In this document: one piece after another, positions 61,794-64,000 of the stretch | How positions within the stretch are numbered: position 1 is the stretch's first letter | How the letters are laid out: every line of letters starts with the position of its first letter | From: Palsa-504 sp963808615 | GTDB taxonomy: Bacteria; Actinomycetota; Actinomycetes; Streptosporangiales; Streptosporangiaceae | Length of the DNA stretch: 64,000 nucleotides | Assembly: GCA_963808615.1 (NCBI GenBank) | Contig: CAWEGV010000002.1 | Span: 62,001-126,000, forward strand | Direction of reading: 5' to 3' | Program-made: the position numbers and the translations under genes | Notes under the pieces: model-generated | Database searches by the model: none | Told to the model about the DNA's origin: nothing | What the model saw: the letters and a program-made list of their open reading frames with translations, nothing else

Positions 61794-62010
61794 TCTCCCG
61801 TCCCGTCTCGTGCCTGCTGCTCCAGGCTCAGCCCAGGCTCAATCCCTGCTCAACCCGGCCGCGATACCAAGGTTGCGTAGACGGCCGGTTCCCGGCGCTG
61901 GTGGGGGTAACCCCCCCGGCCAGATCCGGGGGCCAGCACCATCGGAACCTCGCGGCGCGATCTCTACCGTAAAACGCAACGGGGTTCGATCGGGGAAACG
62001 GGTGCGGAAC

Positions 62011-62259
62011 ATGACCGCGATAGTAAGCAGCTCACGGGCCAGGTCGACCTGGTTCACCGGCGCGGCAGGCCTGCTGATGCTGGTCGCGGCGGTCGTGATG
62101 ATGGTCTGCGCCGCTCCGCGGATCCATGCCGTCCGGCACGAGTCCCCCGCTCGCGACCGGCTGGCCTCGTGGGTCTGGACCACTCCCGAGCACTGGGTCC
62201 GGGGCACGCCAGGCAGCGACCACGGCTTCACCAGGACCGTCTGGGCGCCGGTTCCCTGA
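62011..62259 (+). CDS. Small membrane protein, hypothetical
   Basis: ATG 62011 gives 82 residues, MTAIVSSSRARSTWFTGAAGLLMLVAAVVMMVCAAPRIHAVRHE and then WVWTTPEHWVRGTPGSDHGF, with one transmembrane helix (about 16-36) and a short outside tail. Its 3' end overlaps the convergent methyltransferase gene by 32 bp. No family recognised; moderate coding likelihood. Confidence 0.4.
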   Translation: MTAIVSSSRARSTWFTGAAGLLMLVAAVVMMVCAAPRIHAVRHESPARDRLASWVWTTPEHWVRGTPGSDHGFTRTVWAPVP

Positions 62260-62938
62260 GTCGGGCGACGAACACGTACTCCCGGCTCTCGTCGCCGAAC
62301 GGCTCCCGGCCGAAGCCCCCGTACAGCGCCTCGACCTCGAGGCCGGCCACGTCGAGCAGCCCGAGCCACTCGTTCCTGGTCGCCCACCACACCGAGCTTC
62401 GCGCCCCGCTGTCCAGCGTGAGATCGATCCGGTTGTCGCCTACCGCGTACCGGACGGTGTGCGGTACCGGCCCGGCCTGCGGCCGGCCGTCCAGCCGCGC
62501 CGCGATCGCGTGGTCGAAGGCAAAGGCGTTCCACGCGAACCGCCCGGACGGGCGCAGCGCGGCGGCCACCCGCTCGAAGGTACGCCGCCGGTCCTGCCAC
62601 GCCGGCAGGTGCAGAAGCGCGCGGAACGGGCAGTAGATGAGCCCGGCGGGCTCGGTGAGCGTGAAGTCCCGCATGTCGCCCTGGCGTAGGTCCAGCGTCA
62701 CGCCCGCGGACGCCGCGCGGTCCCGGGCCTGAGCCAGCATGGCGGGGGAGGAGTCGATGCCGATCACCGGTCGGCCGGTGGCCCGCGCCACCGGAATGGC
62801 GACCCTCCCGCTCCCGACCGCCAGCTCGACCAGCGGCCCGTCCGCCTCCCGCGCGAGCCCGACGTAGAAGCCGACATCGGCGGTCATCTCCGCCGACCAC
62901 TCGTCGTACCGGTCCGCGAACGCCTCGTCCCAGCTCAT
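62228..62938 (-). CDS. Class I SAM-dependent methyltransferase
   Basis: The protein has 236 residues. Motif I is LVELAVGSGRVAIPVARATG, motif II IGIDSSPAMLAQARDRA, then LRQGDMRDFTLTEPAGLIYCPFRALLHLPA and LRPSGRFAWNAF. The order and the N-terminus MSWDEAFADRYDEWSAEMTADVGFY fit small-molecule methyltransferases. ATG 62938 is the start. No context suggests a substrate. Confidence 0.9.
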   Translation of the reverse strand: MSWDEAFADRYDEWSAEMTADVGFYVGLAREADGPLVELAVGSGRVAIPVARATGRPVIGIDSSPAMLAQARDRAASAGVTLDLRQGDMRDFTLTEPAGLIYCPFRALLHLPAWQDRRRTFERVAAALRPSGRFAWNAFAFDHAIAARLDGRPQAGPVPHTVRYAVGDNRIDLTLDSGARSSVWWATRNEWLGLLDVAGLEVEALYGGFGREPFGDESREYVFVARLREPAPRRSW

Positions 62939-63053
62939 GGTCCAAGCGTAAGGCCGGACGTGGACGAGGACCTGCGCGCCGCTCTCCGGAAGCCCGGATC
63001 CGCCAGGCCTCGCGTGGTGAGCGCGGCAGTGCCGGTCCCTCAGCGTCGGTCCC

Positions 63054-63548
63054 TCAGCGCAGGCCGAGGCCGGTCACGCCGTCCAGGAACTCGCGGGCGA
63101 TCTCCAGATGACCCGAATGCGCCGCGGTCTCCTCGATCATGTGCAGGATCACCACACTGACGCTGGGTATCTCCTCGCCGACGTGGCGGCCACGCGGCAC
63201 ATCCGACAGGCTGAGCCCGGCGAGTATCTCATTGGCCCGGTCACACTGCGCCCGGTAATAGCCGAGCACATCTGACGACGGGCGATTGCAGGTGAAGGTC
63301 ATGTTGGGGTGATACGGCGGCCGGCCCTCATCCCACGGCAGGTCGGGATACACCCCCGCGACTACCTCCTGGAACCAGTGCCGCTCCGCATTGCCCAGGT
63401 GCTCGATCACGCCCGCGACCGTCCAGCCCGACGGAACGACCGGCGAATGCCAGGCCTCCTCGGTCAGTCCCTCGACGATGGCTCGCACCGAGGACCGCTG
63501 GTATTCCAGGCATTCGAGAAGCTCGCCCCTGATGTCATGGTCAGTCAT
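63054..63548 (-). CDS. DinB-family (DUF664) protein
   Basis: The protein has about 164 residues and forms a four-helix bundle. The metal-ligand pattern is visible in SGWTVAGVIEHLGNAERHWFQEVV (His) and ILHMIEETAAHSGHLEIAREFLDG (His-x3-His). It may use mycothiol or bacillithiol-type thiols (family inference). ATG 63548 has GAGGAGG 5 nt upstream, which decides against the longer frame from 63602. Confidence 0.92.
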   Translation of the reverse strand: MTDHDIRGELLECLEYQRSSVRAIVEGLTEEAWHSPVVPSGWTVAGVIEHLGNAERHWFQEVVAGVYPDLPWDEGRPPYHPNMTFTCNRPSSDVLGYYRAQCDRANEILAGLSLSDVPRGRHVGEEIPSVSVVILHMIEETAAHSGHLEIAREFLDGVTGLGLR

Positions 63549-63716
63549 CTTCGCCTCCTCGCTCTGGCCTAGGTCAGGACGCGCGCACCATGGCTGTTTC
63601 ATCGCTCGGTTACGGCACCATTGTCGGCTGGCGGGCCGTGAACCTCAGCTGCTGGCCTCCCTGACCGGGCTGAGCGGCCGGGATCCCTCGCCTTTAGTCG
63701 ATCCAGGATGCCAAAA

Positions 63717-63729
63717 TGACAGAATGTCA
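63717..63729. promoter_or_regulatory. Inverted repeat upstream of the last gene
   Basis: TGACAGAATGTCA, arms of five bases around a 3-base spacer, about 50 bp before ATG 63780. Candidate operator; no partner regulator seen in the window. Confidence 0.35.
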
Positions 63730-63779
63730 CGGCGAGTCGTCACCCCGACGGGCCCGCGGGACTGGCCCCTGCGTCCCCC

Positions 63780-64000
63780 ATGTCCGCCGTGGCCCCCATG
63801 ACCCCTACGGCCCCCGCCCGCAGCCGCCGGGCCGCCGAGGCCTGGCGGGTCGCCGCGGTCGCGATCTTGCTCGCGGTCATGGCGGCCGGGCTGCGGGTCC
63901 GCGGCACCTTCTCGAACGGCTCGAATCCGACCACGCTGGGCGCCAGCGGGGCGGTCCTGGCCACCGCGCTGTACGCCGCCGAAGGCGTGGCCCTCGCGGC
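63780..64000 (+). CDS. Membrane protein, N-terminal part (runs off the window)
   Basis: ATG 63780 (or ATG 63798) opens a frame still open at the window end: MSAVAPMTPTAPARSRRAAEAWRVAAVAILLAVMAAGLRVRG, then GASGAVLATALYAAEGVAL. It has a basic start and one transmembrane helix, with a second beginning at the edge. The start resembles membrane proteins found with MoxR/transglutaminase operons, but too little is present to name it. Confidence 0.5.
   Translation, partial: MSAVAPMTPTAPARSRRAAEAWRVAAVAILLAVMAAGLRVRGTFSNGSNPTTLGASGAVLATALYAAEGVALA

Overview
The window is high-GC actinomycete DNA, roughly 70 percent G+C by eye, with GTG starts and strong GGAGG ribosome sites. It carries the lexA / LysM cell-division suppressor / nrdR / nrdJ neighbourhood, an HrdB-type principal sigma factor with a long acidic N-terminus, a WhiB7-like regulator, a mycothiol-type DinB_2 enzyme, a DUF222-HNH protein and an imuA'-imuB-dnaE2 mutasome. 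Together these point to a Streptosporangiales- or Streptomyces-like member of the Actinomycetota. The species cannot be named from sequence alone.

Layout. 1-2.8 kb: the end of leuS, then SOS control (lexA, with a divergent LysM protein) and nrdR. 2.9-5.8 kb: B12-dependent ribonucleotide reductase nrdJ, broken by two frameshifts. 5.8-12.7 kb: an accessory, decaying stretch with a Phd/PIN toxin-antitoxin pair, a frameshifted membrane protein, a cupin/TetR divergon with twin operators, an IS256 remnant, a frameshifted SRPBCC/ArsR pair, DoxX, GNAT and an amidohydrolase scrap. 12.9-20.9 kb: a membrane-anchored tandem AAA+ protein, a fused 5-oxoprolinase and an unrecognised 546-residue protein. 21-31 kb: a core block with a PAS-GAF-PP2C phosphatase, the principal sigma factor, WhiB7, a DUF7455 zinc protein and convergent parE/parC. 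31-43 kb: metabolic genes (SDR, PfkB kinase, CobU, YjbQ, a HTH regulator, PEBP, a beta-propeller protein, YihY, NDH-2, an MpaB-like oxygenase). 43-51 kb: a HAD/APH pair, then the SOS-controlled mutasome. 51-57 kb: repair (AlkB) and several chimeric pseudogenes, then the DUF222-HNH gene. 57-64 kb: an FAD oxidoreductase, mug, a DUF202 pair, a long intergenic region with a strong terminator and a DnaA-box-like cluster, a 2OG-Fe(II) oxygenase, a methyltransferase and DinB/DUF664.

How it works together. The clearest shared theme is the DNA-damage response. LexA, the LysM division suppressor, the imuA'-imuB-dnaE2 mutasome and perhaps AlkB carry SOS-box-like palindromes, and nrdR/nrdJ, mug and parE/parC lie in the same window. 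A second theme is small repeats. Three families of short palindromic or interspersed sequence recur here: a 16-24 bp CCGAACGGTCC motif at six sites; a paired TGT-S-ACA palindrome with exactly 31 bp between centres at two sites; and a G-rich hairpin element at two sites. Copies of all three families lie inside reading frames. Many otherwise recognisable genes are split by 1-base shifts, including nrdJ, parC and 5-oxoprolinase. This suggests either indel errors in the assembly or real decay, and raw reads would be needed to decide.
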